A stretch of DNA of 64,000 nucleotides, taken from NCBI RefSeq assembly GCF_010730355.1, contig NZ_AP022576.1:3100001-3164000 (forward strand). The letters run 5' to 3'. This document shows, in pieces, positions 34,758-46,200 of the stretch. The position numbers and the translations under genes are program-made. A model generated the notes under the pieces. That model did no database searches, was not told the DNA's origin, and worked only from the letters and a program-made list of their open reading frames with translations. This stretch comes from Mycobacterium florentinum (GTDB lineage: Bacteria > Actinomycetota > Actinomycetes > Mycobacteriales > Mycobacteriaceae). Position 1 is the first letter of the stretch. Each line of letters opens with the position of its first letter.

Positions 34758-35960
34758 GTGGGGAGCGACACAGATCCGATCGATCCGCCCCTTCCGGTTC
34801 CCGACATTCCCGGTGCCGATGTGCCGCCCGGAGCCGACGGATTGCCCCCGCTTTCGGCCTTGTCGACGCACGAACGCGGGGTGGTCGCGGCGTCGGCCGC
34901 CGGCGACATCGCATTGCGCACCTGGGTCTCGTCGCTGCTGGCCGCGACGGCCGCACCGGTCGTGGTTGCCACCTCGTTGCGCCACACCAAATCCGGTAGC
35001 GAACGCAGCAACCTGAACTTCTACGCCGAGCTGGCCGCCGAGCACGACCCGGTCAAGTCGTTTCCGGCACCCACCGAACTGCCCCGGGTGTCGTCGCGGC
35101 CCGCAGGTCCGCTCGCGAGATGGATCGCCCGCGGCACCGTCGAGAACATCTCGTTTCCCAGCAGCTTCACGGCGATCAACCCCGCGATGCGCGAACGGTG
35201 GAATGCGTGGGGGTCCAACAACACCGCGCGCGCCCAGCATTGGCGCCACGACGACGGGCCGCGTCCCACGCTGTGCGTGATCCACGGCTTCATGGGGTCG
35301 TCGTATCTGGCGAACGGCCGCTTCTTCTCGATGCCGTGGTATTACCGGTCCGGCTATGACGTGTTGCTGTTCACGTTGCCGTTCCACGGCCAGCGCGCCG
35401 AAAAGTACTCGCCGTTCAGTGGTTTCGGCTATTTCGCCGGCGGGCTGAGCGGGTTCGCCGAATCGATGGCCCAGGCCGTGCACGACTTCCGGTCCGTCAT
35501 CGACTATTTACGTCACACCGGCGTCGATCGTATTGCGCTGACCGGCATTTCGCTGGGCGGCTACACTTCCGCACTGGTGGCCTCCGTCGACGACAGGTTG
35601 GAGGCCGTCATCCCCAATTGCCCGGTCGTCACACCGGCGACGATGTTCGACCAGTGGTTCCCGGCCAACAAACTGGTCGGCCTGGGCCTTGGGCTGTGCA
35701 GCATCAACCGCGACGAACTAGACGCCGGGCTCGCCTACCACTGCCCCCTGAACTATCAGCCGCAGATTCCCAAAGACCGGCGGATGATCATCACCGGTCT
35801 CGCCGACCGGATGGCTCCCCCGGGCCAGGCCGTGATGCTCTGGGAGCATTGGGATCACTGTGCGCTGCACTGGTTTCCGGGCAGTCACGTGCTACACGTG
35901 AGCCAGCTGGACTATCTGCGCCGGATGACCGGCTTCCTGCACCGTTTTATGCTGGACTAG
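34758..35960 (+). CDS. Alpha/beta-hydrolase-fold protein, Rv0293c-like
   Basis: A 400-residue protein, the size recalled for Rv0293c. After an acidic Pro-rich start ([20 protein letters not shown]) comes a hydrolase fold: [14 protein letters not shown] (oxyanion loop), [14 protein letters not shown] (nucleophile Ser) and [10 protein letters not shown] (His). It is probably an esterase or lipase-like enzyme of unknown substrate. GTG start at 34758. It overlaps the end of eccE3 by 14 bases in the convergent sense. Confidence 0.85.
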   Translation: MGSDTDPIDPPLPVPDIPGADVPPGADGLPPLSALSTHERGVVAASAAGDIALRTWVSSLLAATAAPVVVATSLRHTKSGSERSNLNFYAELAAEHDPVKSFPAPTELPRVSSRPAGPLARWIARGTVENISFPSSFTAINPAMRERWNAWGSNNTARAQHWRHDDGPRPTLCVIHGFMGSSYLANGRFFSMPWYYRSGYDVLLFTLPFHGQRAEKYSPFSGFGYFAGGLSGFAESMAQAVHDFRSVIDYLRHTGVDRIALTGISLGGYTSALVASVDDRLEAVIPNCPVVTPATMFDQWFPANKLVGLGLGLCSINRDELDAGLAYHCPLNYQPQIPKDRRMIITGLADRMAPPGQAVMLWEHWDHCALHWFPGSHVLHVSQLDYLRRMTGFLHRFMLD

Positions 35961-36957
35961 CCGCCTCGGTGCGCGCAGCGCGGTGCGCGCCCGTGATCGG
36001 CGTCGGCCAGTCGAGGCCGCCCAGCAGGCCGGCGGGCGGGGCGGTGTGGCCGTCAAGTCGCTGCGTGGACAACAGGTCCAGCGCCGCCAGCGCCGGCGCT
36101 TGGTTGCCGCGCTGCGGGATCAGGCCGTCCACCGGTGGCGCGCCTTCGGGCATCGCGTCGGTCTGGAAGGCGCACGCGGCCGCGACCGTGTTCTGGTCAC
36201 CTGAGCGCGCGCCGGCGATCTCGAGCGCGGTGCACGTCTCGCGAGCCCCATGCGACCGGATGGCCTCCAACGTCGCGGGCAAGCCCGCATCGACCACGAT
36301 CTGGTATGCGGCAACGAAATCCGAGGTGCCGCGCTGCACCGCACGCCAGCTCTCGCGGGCGTTGGCCGTCACCCACCGTGGCACGTCATCCGGCGCGACA
36401 GGGTTGGCCTCCCAACCGATCTCGCGCAGGTGGTCGGCAAGTCGCCGGGCGGCAACCTCGGCGGTCTCGTACAGCGGGATGCGCGACGAACGGGCCTGCA
36501 GTGCCGGCAGGTTGTCGGCGGCCGACACCGTGATGCCGATCCACGTCTCGCGTCGCGAGGCGTCGGATGCGTTGTCGCGGCTGGTGATACGGACCTTGTC
36601 AGCGCGGATGCCGTAGCGGTCCAAGTACCGGGCGATCAGCTCCAGGGGAAGCACCGCGCCGTCGGCGCTGGACGGGCCGATCCGCACCAGCGCGGTTGTC
36701 GCTGCCGCAACGGCGGATTGGATGTCGGACTCGTCGGTCTGGTTGGAACGACGGCTCATGATGGCCAGCCGGCGCCCCAGAATCGTGGTGAAGTGCAGTC
36801 CACGCCACCAACCGAACAACACGATCACCGCTACGGCGGCAATGCCGAGCAGCCAGTAGTCGCGCGTCGTGTGCCAGGGGTAGGCCAGCGCCGCGGGCAC
36901 TATCGCCAGTGCCGCCAACGTGATTCGGGCGCTCCCCGGAATCGGGATCAAGCTCAC
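35947..36957 (-). CDS. eccE3: ESX-3 membrane component EccE3
   Basis: A 336-residue protein: two N-terminal membrane segments (ITLAALAIVPAALAY and DYWLLGIAAVAVIVLFGWW) and a cytosol- or periplasm-facing soluble domain. EccE lies at the outer edge of the type VII secretion complex. As last gene of the cluster it overlaps mycP3 by 4 bases (GTGA), so it is translationally coupled. GTG start. Identification rests on position, topology and length (about 331 residues in M. tuberculosis). Confidence 0.93.
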   Translation of the reverse strand: MSLIPIPGSARITLAALAIVPAALAYPWHTTRDYWLLGIAAVAVIVLFGWWRGLHFTTILGRRLAIMSRRSNQTDESDIQSAVAAATTALVRIGPSSADGAVLPLELIARYLDRYGIRADKVRITSRDNASDASRRETWIGITVSAADNLPALQARSSRIPLYETAEVAARRLADHLREIGWEANPVAPDDVPRWVTANARESWRAVQRGTSDFVAAYQIVVDAGLPATLEAIRSHGARETCTALEIAGARSGDQNTVAAACAFQTDAMPEGAPPVDGLIPQRGNQAPALAALDLLSTQRLDGHTAPPAGLLGGLDWPTPITGAHRAARTEAASPA

Positions 36958-38366
36958 GAGGTCGTCTCCTTCCGTCGGCGCGCGGCGGTGATCGCGGCCG
37001 CGGCGGCAACCGCCGCGACAATCAACGCCAGCGCGGCGGTCCCGGCGAACGCGACGGTCCGCGGGGTGTTGTCTTTCGGCGCCGGTGCCGGAGGCACGGC
37101 GACCGGCTTCACCGGCGTTCCGGCCGGCCCGGTGCTCGCGGGCAGTTCCCAGGTCAGGGCCGCCAGCGGGTCCACACTTCCGGTGCCGACGAGGTTCGAC
37201 GGCGCCCGGGCGCCGTTATGCGCGGTCGCGGTGATCCGGTGCATCACCTCGGAGGCGGACAGGGTGGGGTACTTGCTGCGGACCAGCGCCGCGACGCCCG
37301 CCACGTAGCCGGCCGCGTAACTGGTGCCGCTGAGCGCGCTCAGCTGCTGATGCTCGTCGGGCAGGCCGTTGGCCAGGCCGCCGCCGTCGCGATTGCTCAC
37401 CGACACGATCTTTTCGCCCGGGGCCGCGATACCGACCCACGGCCCGGACATGGTGAATTTCGACGGCTGGCCCTCCGCCGTCAGGGAGGCCGCCGACAGC
37501 ACGTACGGCTGCCAGTACGACGGAATGGAGACCGAAGTGACGCCGGCCCAGTTGCGCGCGTCGTCGGGGCGGCTCAGATCGGTGAGCGGGTTGGCCTCGC
37601 AAGACATTCCGCCGCCGAACGATCCGGAAGACCCGGTGTTTCCGGCGGCCGCCACGATCACCGCGTCCTTGTCCACCGCCGCGAAGCGGATCGCCGCACC
37701 GAGCGCGGCCTGGTCGACAGGCCGATCGGCGGCCATGCAGGTGACCTCCGAGATGTCGATCACCCGGGCGCCGAGGTCGGCCGCGTGCACGATCGCCCGG
37801 GCCAGCGTCGCGACCTCGAGAGACACCCGCGCCACCATCGGATCGCCGCCCGGTGAGCGCGGCGAGAACTTGCCGGACGCCGTCCGGATCGCCAGCACCC
37901 GGGCCGCGGGCGCGACCCCCGAGAAGCCGTCCTCGGCGGACGGCTGGCCGGCGACGATTCCGGCGACCAGTGTGCCGTGCCCGTCGCAGTCGGTCAGGCC
38001 GTCGGTCGTCTCCACGAAATCGCCGCCGGGATCGACATTGGGCAGCCGGGGCCCCGGCCGCACACCGGTGTCCAGCACCGCCACCAGCTGACCCTCGCCG
38101 CGGGAAAACTGCCATGCCGCGGGAAGATTCAGCATTGCCTGACTGGGCGACACGGCGGCGGGATCGCTGCCGCCGATGACGCCCGAGGCGGCGCAGGGTC
38201 CGCGCTGCTCCATCGGCTGCACCGGTCCGGCAGTCCCGCTAGGCGGTTGCACGCCCGGGTCGACCACTGGCTGGCTGATCGCCGATGCCTGCGGACAGCC
38301 CCACGGCACAATGGCCTGCGAGAAGACCAACGCCGCTGTGAGGCAGGCGAATCCGGCACGAATCAT
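36954..38366 (-). CDS. mycP3: ESX-3 mycosin protease MycP3
   Basis: A 470-residue subtilisin-type membrane protease. It has a signal peptide, the catalytic triad Asp (AVLDTGV, about residue 95), His (CDGHGTLVAG, about 128) and Ser (LSGTSYAAGYVAG, about 347), a Pro-rich linker and a C-terminal membrane segment (FAGTAALALIVAAVAAAAAITAARRRK). The open frame extends to 38663, but ATG 38366 gives the signal peptide and a 4-base ATGA overlap with eccD3. It faces the periplasm and is needed to stabilise the ESX-3 complex. Confidence 0.95.
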   Translation of the reverse strand: MIRAGFACLTAALVFSQAIVPWGCPQASAISQPVVDPGVQPPSGTAGPVQPMEQRGPCAASGVIGGSDPAAVSPSQAMLNLPAAWQFSRGEGQLVAVLDTGVRPGPRLPNVDPGGDFVETTDGLTDCDGHGTLVAGIVAGQPSAEDGFSGVAPAARVLAIRTASGKFSPRSPGGDPMVARVSLEVATLARAIVHAADLGARVIDISEVTCMAADRPVDQAALGAAIRFAAVDKDAVIVAAAGNTGSSGSFGGGMSCEANPLTDLSRPDDARNWAGVTSVSIPSYWQPYVLSAASLTAEGQPSKFTMSGPWVGIAAPGEKIVSVSNRDGGGLANGLPDEHQQLSALSGTSYAAGYVAGVAALVRSKYPTLSASEVMHRITATAHNGARAPSNLVGTGSVDPLAALTWELPASTGPAGTPVKPVAVPPAPAPKDNTPRTVAFAGTAALALIVAAVAAAAAITAARRRKETTS

Positions 38367-39781
38367 CGATTGAGCACCCAGGCGAAGAGGCCGACCAGGT
38401 AGGCGATGACGGGGATCAGCGAAGCGTCCAGGCCGGTCGCGACGAAGCCCAGCAGGCGGCGCACCGGCAGCGAATAGGTCTCCGGTGAGGCGATGCTCGG
38501 GTTGAGCGCCACCACCGCCCATGCCAGCACCAGCGCGACGAGCACCGCCGCCGCGATCAGTGCGGCGAGGAAACGTCCGGTCGACGCGTAGAGCACCAGC
38601 AGGACACCGGCGACCAGGAACGGCTGAGCCAGCAGCCAGGCCTTGCACGCGGCCGAATCCCACACGCGGGCACGCAGGACGGAGGTCGCCGCGGTGGCGG
38701 CCAGTACGTACCAGCCCCAGCCGCTCAACGACTCGGGCCGCAGCGCGATCGCCACCGATCCCAGGACACTGAGCAGCACCGCGCCGGCGATGAAGCCGCT
38801 CTGGTGGGCATCACCGATACGCACCCGCCGCGGCAGGTCCTCGAGCACCCGAAGCGCGGGCGCCGACGGGGTCGGGTCGCCCGGTGCCGGAATGACCGGC
38901 AACGGGAACCGCGCCCACAGGGCGGAAAGCTGCGCCGCCTCGATGGTCACCAGTAGCGCCACCACGATCAGTCCGGCTCCGATGGTCAATATCGGTAGTT
39001 GCCAAAGCAATTCGGCGACCGCGGCCAACAACACCCCGGCGCCGACCACCGCGGTCGCGGTGAAGAAACCGGCGATGCGCTCACGCTCGGTGGTCGGCAC
39101 CATCAGGACGATCAGCGACCACGCGGTCACACCGGCGGTGGCCAGCACCAGCTGTGCGGCCCCGAACTTCCCGGGCACCGCCAACGCCAGGGCGGCACCG
39201 ATGGGCACCAGCGCCGACGCGGACAGCGCCATCCCGGTGCGTTCCGAACGCAGCGTGACGAACAAACCGGCGATCGCGGTCACCGCCGCGATCACACTGA
39301 CCGCGACGAGTCCGGCCAGGCCGCCGGTGGCCACGCGGTAGGTCACTCCCAGGCCCGTCGCCAGGAAAGCCACCAGGATCGCGGCGAGCAGCGCCCCGCG
39401 CTGGATCTGCGCAATGCCCCATGGCTTGCCCCGCGATGTCGAGAAGATCATCGCGGCGTCGGCGATGTCCTCGACGATGCCGGGCGCGGACGGCCCTAAC
39501 GGAACAGGCTGCAGCGCAAGCAGATCCCCGTCGACGACGCCGACGGTGTCCAGGCTGGCGTCCAGACTGAACGGCGCTCCCCCGATGGGGGCCAGGCTCA
39601 GCTGGGAAACCGCGCCGTCAGGGTCACCGCCGTCGCCGTTCTGGGCCGTCGGGACCACCAATCGCTGTACCGCGGGCAGGACTTCGCGCAGCGGCAGCTC
39701 GGCGGGCAGGGCAACTTCTGTCAGCCTGCTGTGCGCGAGGATGGCCACGCGAACGATTGGCATGACGGCGCCGGACGTCAC
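38363..39781 (-). CDS. eccD3: ESX-3 membrane channel component EccD3
   Basis: A 472-residue protein with an N-terminal ubiquitin-like domain (about 1-95: MPIVRVAILAHSRLTEVALPAELPLREVLPAVQRL) and eleven or so membrane segments. Two EccD copies line the lipid-filled cavity of the ESX machine. The GTG at 39781 gives 472 residues, the length recalled for M. tuberculosis EccD3, and GAGGG lies just upstream; the ATG six codons later is the alternative. The frame is open further upstream without a good start. Confidence 0.93.
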   Translation of the reverse strand: MTSGAVMPIVRVAILAHSRLTEVALPAELPLREVLPAVQRLVVPTAQNGDGGDPDGAVSQLSLAPIGGAPFSLDASLDTVGVVDGDLLALQPVPLGPSAPGIVEDIADAAMIFSTSRGKPWGIAQIQRGALLAAILVAFLATGLGVTYRVATGGLAGLVAVSVIAAVTAIAGLFVTLRSERTGMALSASALVPIGAALALAVPGKFGAAQLVLATAGVTAWSLIVLMVPTTERERIAGFFTATAVVGAGVLLAAVAELLWQLPILTIGAGLIVVALLVTIEAAQLSALWARFPLPVIPAPGDPTPSAPALRVLEDLPRRVRIGDAHQSGFIAGAVLLSVLGSVAIALRPESLSGWGWYVLAATAATSVLRARVWDSAACKAWLLAQPFLVAGVLLVLYASTGRFLAALIAAAVLVALVLAWAVVALNPSIASPETYSLPVRRLLGFVATGLDASLIPVIAYLVGLFAWVLNR

Positions 39782-39846
39782 CGGACCCTCGAATTGGCCT
39801 GCGGCCGTTCCTGGAACATCGTGCTCTCTCTCTATCTGGTTGTGAT

Positions 39847-40725
39847 TTACGCGTATTGGATGGACAAATCTCGGGACAGCCGCTGATTGGGGAACCAGTG
39901 GCCATCGGGCAGGCACCCGGTCAAGTGCTCGACCGCGACCGCTATGGCGAACGGGGTTCCCGAACTGAACGTCGAGACCCATTCGCCGTCGAACGCGCGG
40001 GACGGACTGACCAGGATCCGGCCCGAGGTCGTATCGACGATGCTCATTCCGACTTCGGTGGTGGCGTGCTGCCCGTCGCGTTGGCAGCCGGCGACGATCT
40101 CGACGTAGGTACGCGGACCGGTGAATACCGATTCCACCACCGCGCGCGCTGATTTTGGAATGCCCAGGTAGTCAAGGACTTCGGTCAGCGGCGCACCGGA
40201 GCGCAGACGCTCGTCGGCGCGGGCCCCAACCCGTGTCGGCATGCTGAACTCGGCGAACTGCGCCGGCGGCCGCTGGCCCAGCCCCACACCGAGGACCGGA
40301 ACCAGCGCGCGGGCATCGTCGATGTTCATGGCGGTAAAGGTGACCAGCTGCGCGCTGCGTAGCGCGACGACGGTCTTCGAAGACTTGCCGGTGGTGCCGG
40401 GGCGCCGCGCGACCACACCGCGCAGCAACTCGCCGGCATCGCCGGCTGCGCCGGAGCCCACGTAGCGCAAATCAAGCCATTGCTCGGGAAAACACACCAA
40501 CTTGATCCAGTCGGCGACCGCCGGGTTCACGACGCCGTCTGGCGACATCAGACCCATCCGGGTCAACTCGTCCTTCTGCTCTCGGAAGAACGCATCGCGT
40601 TGCGCGGCATCGCGATACGGCGTCGTGATCGCCAAAACCCACGGGAAGCTGCCCGCTCCAATGGTTTCGGCGATGAACCACGCGTTTTCGACCGTCAGCT
40701 CGACGGCATTGGGCTCGACACTCAT
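39847..40725 (-). CDS. espG3: ESX-3 PPE chaperone EspG3
   Basis: A 292-residue cytosolic protein with the EspG fold: [32 protein letters not shown] at the start and [25 protein letters not shown] near the end. EspG3 binds the tip of the PE5/PPE4 heterodimer and keeps it soluble for export through ESX-3. It starts 10 bases after the esxH stop and is followed 65 bases later by eccD3. Confidence 0.95.
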   Translation of the reverse strand: MSVEPNAVELTVENAWFIAETIGAGSFPWVLAITTPYRDAAQRDAFFREQKDELTRMGLMSPDGVVNPAVADWIKLVCFPEQWLDLRYVGSGAAGDAGELLRGVVARRPGTTGKSSKTVVALRSAQLVTFTAMNIDDARALVPVLGVGLGQRPPAQFAEFSMPTRVGARADERLRSGAPLTEVLDYLGIPKSARAVVESVFTGPRTYVEIVAGCQRDGQHATTEVGMSIVDTTSGRILVSPSRAFDGEWVSTFSSGTPFAIAVAVEHLTGCLPDGHWFPNQRLSRDLSIQYA

Positions 40726-40735
40726 CGAGGGAGGA

Positions 40736-41026
40736 CTAGCCGCCCCACTTGGCGGCTTCGGCCGTGTCCCGCGCGAACATGGCCAGGGTGTTGTTCTCGT
40801 GCGTGCTGGCCATCGCCTGGTAGGAACGCACCAACGCCTCCATGGCCTGGTTCCACTGGGCCTGCCACACCTGGTAGGTCATACCGGTGTCACCCTGCCA
40901 GGCGTTCTGCAGTGCTGCCTGCTCGGTGGCGATGTCGGCGCCGAGCCCCTGCATCGTGCCGGCGTAGCCCGACATGTCGGCGGCGTGGCTCAGCATCGCC
41001 GGGTAGTTGTACATAATCTGCGACAT
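40736..41026 (-). CDS. esxH: ESX-3 secreted WXG100 protein EsxH (TB10.4)
   Basis: A 96-residue helical hairpin protein with Trp43-Gln-Gly45 (NAWQGDTG) in the turn. It forms a 1:1 complex with EsxG and is exported by ESX-3. Of the zinc-binding residues described for the M. tuberculosis protein, His14, His76 and Glu77 are present (MLSHAA, STHENN) but position 70 is Gln (SYQAM) instead of His. The wording [18 protein letters not shown] leaves no doubt about identity. Confidence 0.97.
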   Translation of the reverse strand: MSQIMYNYPAMLSHAADMSGYAGTMQGLGADIATEQAALQNAWQGDTGMTYQVWQAQWNQAMEALVRSYQAMASTHENNTLAMFARDTAEAAKWGG

Positions 41027-41058
41027 CTCAAGTCCTTTCGCGGTTACTAGTGGTCAGC

Positions 41059-41352
41059 TCAGAACGAGGTGTAGCCGGAGGCGGCGGCGGCATCAGCGGC
41101 CACGTAGGTGCCCGCTGCGTCGCCGAGGTTGGCCTGAGCGATGTCGAGCAGGGTGTTGACCCGTGCGGCCATTTCCACAAACCGGGCGTGCGCGGCCTGG
41201 AATGCGGCCGAGGACTCACCTTGGTGGAACGCCTGGGCGGACATCGCTTCCTGCTCGGCGCTCTGGATCGTGCTGCGCATCAGGGCCGCCTTGGCGCTGA
41301 ACGCCGACTGCGAGGCCACCAACTGTGGAATGTGTGCATCCAGAAGACTCAC
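41059..41352 (-). CDS. esxG: ESX-3 secreted WXG100-like protein EsxG (TB9.8)
   Basis: A 97-residue partner of EsxH. It keeps the EsxG-type turn FHQGESSAAF in place of a WxG motif and carries the type VII export motif YxxxD at residues 83-87 (TYVAADA) near the C-terminus. It is located 32 bases upstream of esxH and 54 bases after PPE4. Confidence 0.97.
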   Translation of the reverse strand: MSLLDAHIPQLVASQSAFSAKAALMRSTIQSAEQEAMSAQAFHQGESSAAFQAAHARFVEMAARVNTLLDIAQANLGDAAGTYVAADAAAASGYTSF

Positions 41353-41406
41353 AACGTTTCCTTTCTCTTCTGTCCCTTATGATTTCGGCTGTTGGCTGAC
41401 ATGTTG

Positions 41407-42888
41407 CTAACTTTTGGAGCCCCCTCCCCCCGCTTCATCGGGCTCGCCCGGGCCCGCGCCGTTCTGGTCCCAGGTTCTCGGCACCATGGGCATCCGCGGG
41501 CCGCTGCCGTACTCATCGCCGGCCAGCTCGGTCAACCCCGACGCCTGCAGATCCGCTTCTTTGCGCGCGGTTCCGGCAAACCCCAGCCGCCCGGCTCCAC
41601 TTCCCGAAGCCATCGCCGCCCCCACGAGCTCCTGTTCATCGGCGCCGCCCCAGTCGGGGTCGACATCGACGTTCATGTCGAGGAATTCGTCGCCGTGGTC
41701 ACGCATTGCGGCCCGCCTGCGCCGCCGCGCCGCGGCCGCCCGGCCCGGCACCGCCGCGGCGGCCGCCGGGATGGTCGCGGCCGGCGCCTTGATCCCGCCG
41801 CGGCCACCCAGGGTGGGGCCGAAGCCGGATTCCGGATCGCCGCCCATGGCCACCAGGTAGCCGAAAGTCCCAGCGACCGGCGCGGGTGCCGGTGCGGGGG
41901 CCGCACCGGCCGCCGAGGCCGGCGCGGACGCCGGAGCCGAGGCGGGCGACGGTGCCGGCGGCGCCATGGCTGCCACCGGCGGCATCGAGGGAGCCTGGGA
42001 CGCCGACGCCGGTGGGACCACCGCGGGCACCAGATCATCCGGTAGATCGCCGAGACCTTGCAGATAAAAGTAGGCGCCGATGCCGATGACCAGGGGGATC
42101 AGGAATGGTGCGGTCAAGATCGCGCCCCAGGTGGGCCAGCCGAGCAGGTTGGTGACCAGCTGGTAAGCGAGGAAGAACAGCAATGGGCCATTGGCCACCA
42201 GGAACGGCCCCAAATTCTGCATGAACTGCTGAATCATGTCGGACAGGTTCTGGAAGAACTGCTGCAGCTGCCTGAGCAGGTTGTCCCACCAGTTGCCGGA
42301 ATCGGAGTCGTTGGCGGCCAGCGTGGAGAAATTGTTGGTTTCGCCACCGGGCCGCAGCACGTTGGGCGCGGGGCCCGTTTGCGGCGCCGCCGCCAGGGCC
42401 GCGTCGGACACGACCTGATAGGTGCTCATCGTGGTCGCGGCCTGGATCCACATCCGCGCGTAGTCGGCCTCGTTGACCGCAATCGGAATCGTGTTGATCC
42501 CAAAGAAATTCGTCCCCACCAGCACCCCGTGAATGGTGTGGTTGGCGGCCAGCTCCCCCAGGGTGGGCATGGCCGCCAGGGCGCCGGTATAGGCGGCCGC
42601 CGCGACCTCATGCTGGGCGGCCACGCCCGCGCTGTCGGCACTGGCCTGCATCAGCCACGCCAGATACGGGACGTGCGCGGCCGCATACTGCGCGGCGCTC
42701 GGCCCTTCCCACGCCCCCGCTTGTACCTGCCCCAGTAGCCCACTGAGTTCGGCTGCCGCATTGGCATATTCGGTGCTGAGCGAGGTCCACGCGCCGGCGG
42801 CCGCCAACAGCGGCCCCGGTCCCGGACCAGCGGTCAGCAACGCCGAATGCACCTCCGGCGGAGCAGCCATCCAGATAGGCGCAGTCAT
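41407..42888 (-). CDS. PPE4: PPE4, ESX-3 PPE protein of the PPW subfamily
   Basis: A 493-residue PPE protein. The N-terminal PPE domain starts [18 protein letters not shown], with the WxG turn at Trp60 (GAWEGPSA) and the conserved block [21 protein letters not shown] Pro/Ala-rich region and a hydrophobic segment follow. The C-terminus has GFAGTARKE and PMVPRTW, the GFxGT and PxxPxxW motifs of the PPW subfamily. It pairs with PE5, whose stop is 2 bases upstream, and is chaperoned by EspG3. Confidence 0.93.
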   Translation of the reverse strand: MTAPIWMAAPPEVHSALLTAGPGPGPLLAAAGAWTSLSTEYANAAAELSGLLGQVQAGAWEGPSAAQYAAAHVPYLAWLMQASADSAGVAAQHEVAAAAYTGALAAMPTLGELAANHTIHGVLVGTNFFGINTIPIAVNEADYARMWIQAATTMSTYQVVSDAALAAAPQTGPAPNVLRPGGETNNFSTLAANDSDSGNWWDNLLRQLQQFFQNLSDMIQQFMQNLGPFLVANGPLLFFLAYQLVTNLLGWPTWGAILTAPFLIPLVIGIGAYFYLQGLGDLPDDLVPAVVPPASASQAPSMPPVAAMAPPAPSPASAPASAPASAAGAAPAPAPAPVAGTFGYLVAMGGDPESGFGPTLGGRGGIKAPAATIPAAAAAVPGRAAAARRRRRAAMRDHGDEFLDMNVDVDPDWGGADEQELVGAAMASGSGAGRLGFAGTARKEADLQASGLTELAGDEYGSGPRMPMVPRTWDQNGAGPGEPDEAGGGGSKS

Positions 42889-42890
42889 TG

Positions 42891-43199
42891 TCAGACGCCG
42901 CCCACTCCGTACGTAGCGGCGGCCGCGGTGTCACCCACGAGATAGCTTGCGCCACCTTCTCCCACACCGACACCGGCGCGGCCCAGCTCCTCGACGCCCT
43001 CGGCAGCCACCACCGAGTGCATCTGGCCCTGGGCGCTGAATCCGGCGGCGGTCGTCAGCGACACCGGATCCGCCGCGGGCGGCACCACTGCGGTGATCGC
43101 CGGAGCGGCCGCCGCATGCGCACTCGCCAGCCGCGCCGTCAACGCCTCCACCGCCGCACTCGTCGCCGCCAGGCCTTCAGGAACAACTCGCAACGTCAC
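42891..43199 (-). CDS. PE5: PE5, ESX-3 PE protein
   Basis: A 102-residue PE protein consisting of the PE domain only: [31 protein letters not shown] at the start and the export motif YxxxD (SYLVGD) near the C-terminus. It forms the antiparallel helix pair with PPE4. AAAGGAG is 5 bases before the GTG at 43199. Confidence 0.95.
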   Translation of the reverse strand: MTLRVVPEGLAATSAAVEALTARLASAHAAAAPAITAVVPPAADPVSLTTAAGFSAQGQMHSVVAAEGVEELGRAGVGVGEGGASYLVGDTAAAATYGVGGV

Positions 43200-43234
43200 A
43201 ATGACTCCTTTTGTTGCGCTTCACTAGATCACCA

Positions 43235-46200
43235 TCAGCGGGCGAAACCTTCGTCGGCTCCCCCTACAACAGACTCGCCAACCAACGGGTTGACCAACTG
43301 CACATACGTCGGGCTTTCGTTGTCTCCCAACAGGATTGCCCGTCCGGCAGGCAACCGGCCAAACCGTTGACCACGGATCTTCCCGCTGTCCTGCGGGTTG
43401 CCCGCCATCATCAACGTGGTCGCCTGCAAGTCGTTGAATCGGCGCAGCAACGGGCTTGTCATCAGGGCGTGCCCCGACCCCGTCGCCCGTGCCGTCACGA
43501 TCACCCTCAGCCCCAGATCGGCGGCCTGACTCAGCTCCGGGATGAGGCTGGTCCATGGCCGCTGTCCAAGGTAGGGGCCACTCGTCGCCGGCGTATCCGG
43601 AATCTGGTCGACGTCATCGATGATCAGGTAGTGAGTCTGGCCCTCGTAACTCCACCGGGCCAACTCCGCCGCCGACAGGCCGGCCGGCGGGCGCCGCGAT
43701 CCGATGATGTTGGACAGCCCGAGCATCGCGGGGATGATCCGGTCGATGTTGGCGGTGTATTCGTTGTCGCCGAAGAGCGGTTCGTCGACGAGATGCAGCC
43801 GCCGATCCAGCACCGTGAACGCCACCTGGTCCGGCGTGGAGTGCTCGCGGATGGTGCGAATGATGTGGCGCAGCAGCGTGGTCTTGCCCGCCTTGCTGTC
43901 GCCGAACACCATCAGCAGCGGGTTTTCCGAGAAGTCGAGCACGACCGGCGCCAGGTCCTCTTCGCGCTGGCCGATGACGACCTGTTCGGGTCCGCGATAC
44001 AGCGGCCCGAGGGCATCGGCTGCCAGGTTGGCCGGCAGCAGCCGAACCGGAGGTGCGGCCACGCCCGGGTAGCGGGCATTGATCGCGGCCACCTGATCCA
44101 GCTGCGGAGCCGCGAACAGGAAGTGCTCGGCGGCCATGGTCAACCCGCGACCCGGCTGGTCGGCCGGCACCGCGTCCGCCGGGCGGCGCAGCGCCCCGAC
44201 CACCCGCACATTGCTGTCCCGAGCATCATGCAGCTTGAGCTCGAGGCGCAGCCCGAGGCCGTCGCGCATTGCCAACGGCACCTCAAGCCAACTCGGGGTG
44301 GTGACGATCACGTGGATGCCGTACGCGAGGCCGACGTTGACGAGCTCAGTCACCTTGCCCAACAACGGGTTACGCGTGTTGAACTGGTCTGTGTTGTCCC
44401 TCGCGAAGGCGTAGAGGTTGTCGATCACCAGGAAGACCTCGCCGAAGCCGTCGTCGTGAGTCGAACCGTGCTTGTCCCGGAACGCCTCGCGCTGCTGCCG
44501 GGAAACCAGCAGCTGCTCGAGCTCGCCGAAGGTGCGGCGAATGCGCTCGGGTTCCAGCGGCGACGCCACACTGCCGACGTGCGCCAGGTCTTCCAGCGCG
44601 CGCAGCTGCCCACCGCCGTAGTCCAGGCAGTAGAAGCTGACGTCGCGCGGCGAGTGCAGGCTGGCGGCGGACAGGATAAATGTCTGCAGCGCAGACGATT
44701 TACCGGACTTGGCACCGCCGTGAATCACCATGTTGCCGGACGCTGACGTGGCGTCGAACACCAGCGAGTCGCGGCGCATCTCGAACGGCTTGTCGATCTC
44801 ACCGAGCGGCCAACGCCTTTGCCCTTCCGGCACACCGGCATTCGCCAGCACCGTCGTCAACGGGATCGGCTCGTCCAGCGGCGGCAGCCAGAGCCGCGGC
44901 GCATGCGGCCCGTAGCGGGCGAGCTGTTCGCCGATGGTGGCGATCAGCTTGCGCGGCGGTCCGACGAACTCGTCTTGATCCGCTCCGGTGATCACGGTGC
45001 CCTGATCGGGCTCCACCCGCCCGGCCGTGAACAGCTTCGGCTGCGGAATAGACTGCACCACAAGGGTCTTGGCGGTCTGCGGCGGCTCGTAGATGCCGTC
45101 GACGTAGGTGCTACGGAACTTGATCGGTGCGGCACCGGGAGCCGGGACCAGGAAGCCCACGCCCTTGTGCTCTTTACCCGATTCGATGTGGTAGGCGTCG
45201 TCTACGCCGATGATCTGGCGAGAAACGCTGGGACTGGCCACCTTCAGACCGATACGGTACGAGGTGTTCTTGTCGATGTCCTTGATCTTGCCGACATCCA
45301 GCGTCTGGGACGCGAACAGAATGTGGATGCGGAACGAGCGGCCCTTGCGCGCCACATAGTCGAACAGTTCCGCGTACTCCGGGTAATCCGCCAGCATCAG
45401 CGTGAACTCGTCGGCGACCACGAACAGCGTCGGGATCGGCGGCAGGTCGTGGCCGGCGGCGATGGCATTCTCGTATTCGACCACCGAGTTGAACGCACTG
45501 CCCTGAACCCGGCGGCCCGCCTCGCGCAGCAACGTCTCGCGTCGGGCAACCTCACCGCGCAGCGTGTCGGCGAACCGGTCGGCCAGCGATTTCTTCTCCG
45601 CCATGTTCGAGATCACCGCGACAACCTGGGGGAAGTCCCGGAAGCTGTCCGCGCCGGCCTCACCCTTGAAGTCGGCATAGATCACGATGAGCCGATCAGC
45701 CGAGTGAGTTGTTAACAGCGACAACAGAATCGACATCAAAGTCTGCGACTTGCCGGAACCGGTCATACCGATCATCAGGCCGTGCGGACCCATCCCGCCC
45801 TCGGCTTCGTCCTTGAGGTCGAAGTACAGCGGCTCACCGGTCGCGGTGACACCGATCGGCACCCGCAACTCGTCGTCGCGGCGACGCGGTCCCCACAGCG
45901 TCGGCACATCCAACTGCGACGCGTCCGGAACACCCAGCAGTGTCGTGAACGACGCGCCCCGGGTGGCCGCCGAGCGCAGCCCGGTGTGGGTGGGATTGGA
46001 ATCCCAACGCGACAATTGCCGGGCCAGGTGCGCGGCCTCGTCGGCACCGAGGTGGTCGGCGTTGTCGATGAAGGGCTGCCAGCCGCCGGTCTGCCAGCGC
46101 GCAATCGCCCCGTCGGCCACCCGCAGAATCGGCTTTTCCGGGTCCGAATACTGTTCGCGGTTAGGCGATGTCGTGGTGCGATGTACGACGGTCACACCGG

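Noticed and set aside
34604-35011. Upstream extension of the tam frame
   Set aside because: A strong AGGAGG site sits just before the ATG at 34603, giving the standard Tam N-terminus.
38367-38663. Upstream extension of the mycP3 frame
   Set aside because: It lies inside eccD3; the ATG at 38366 gives the signal peptide and the usual 4-base overlap.
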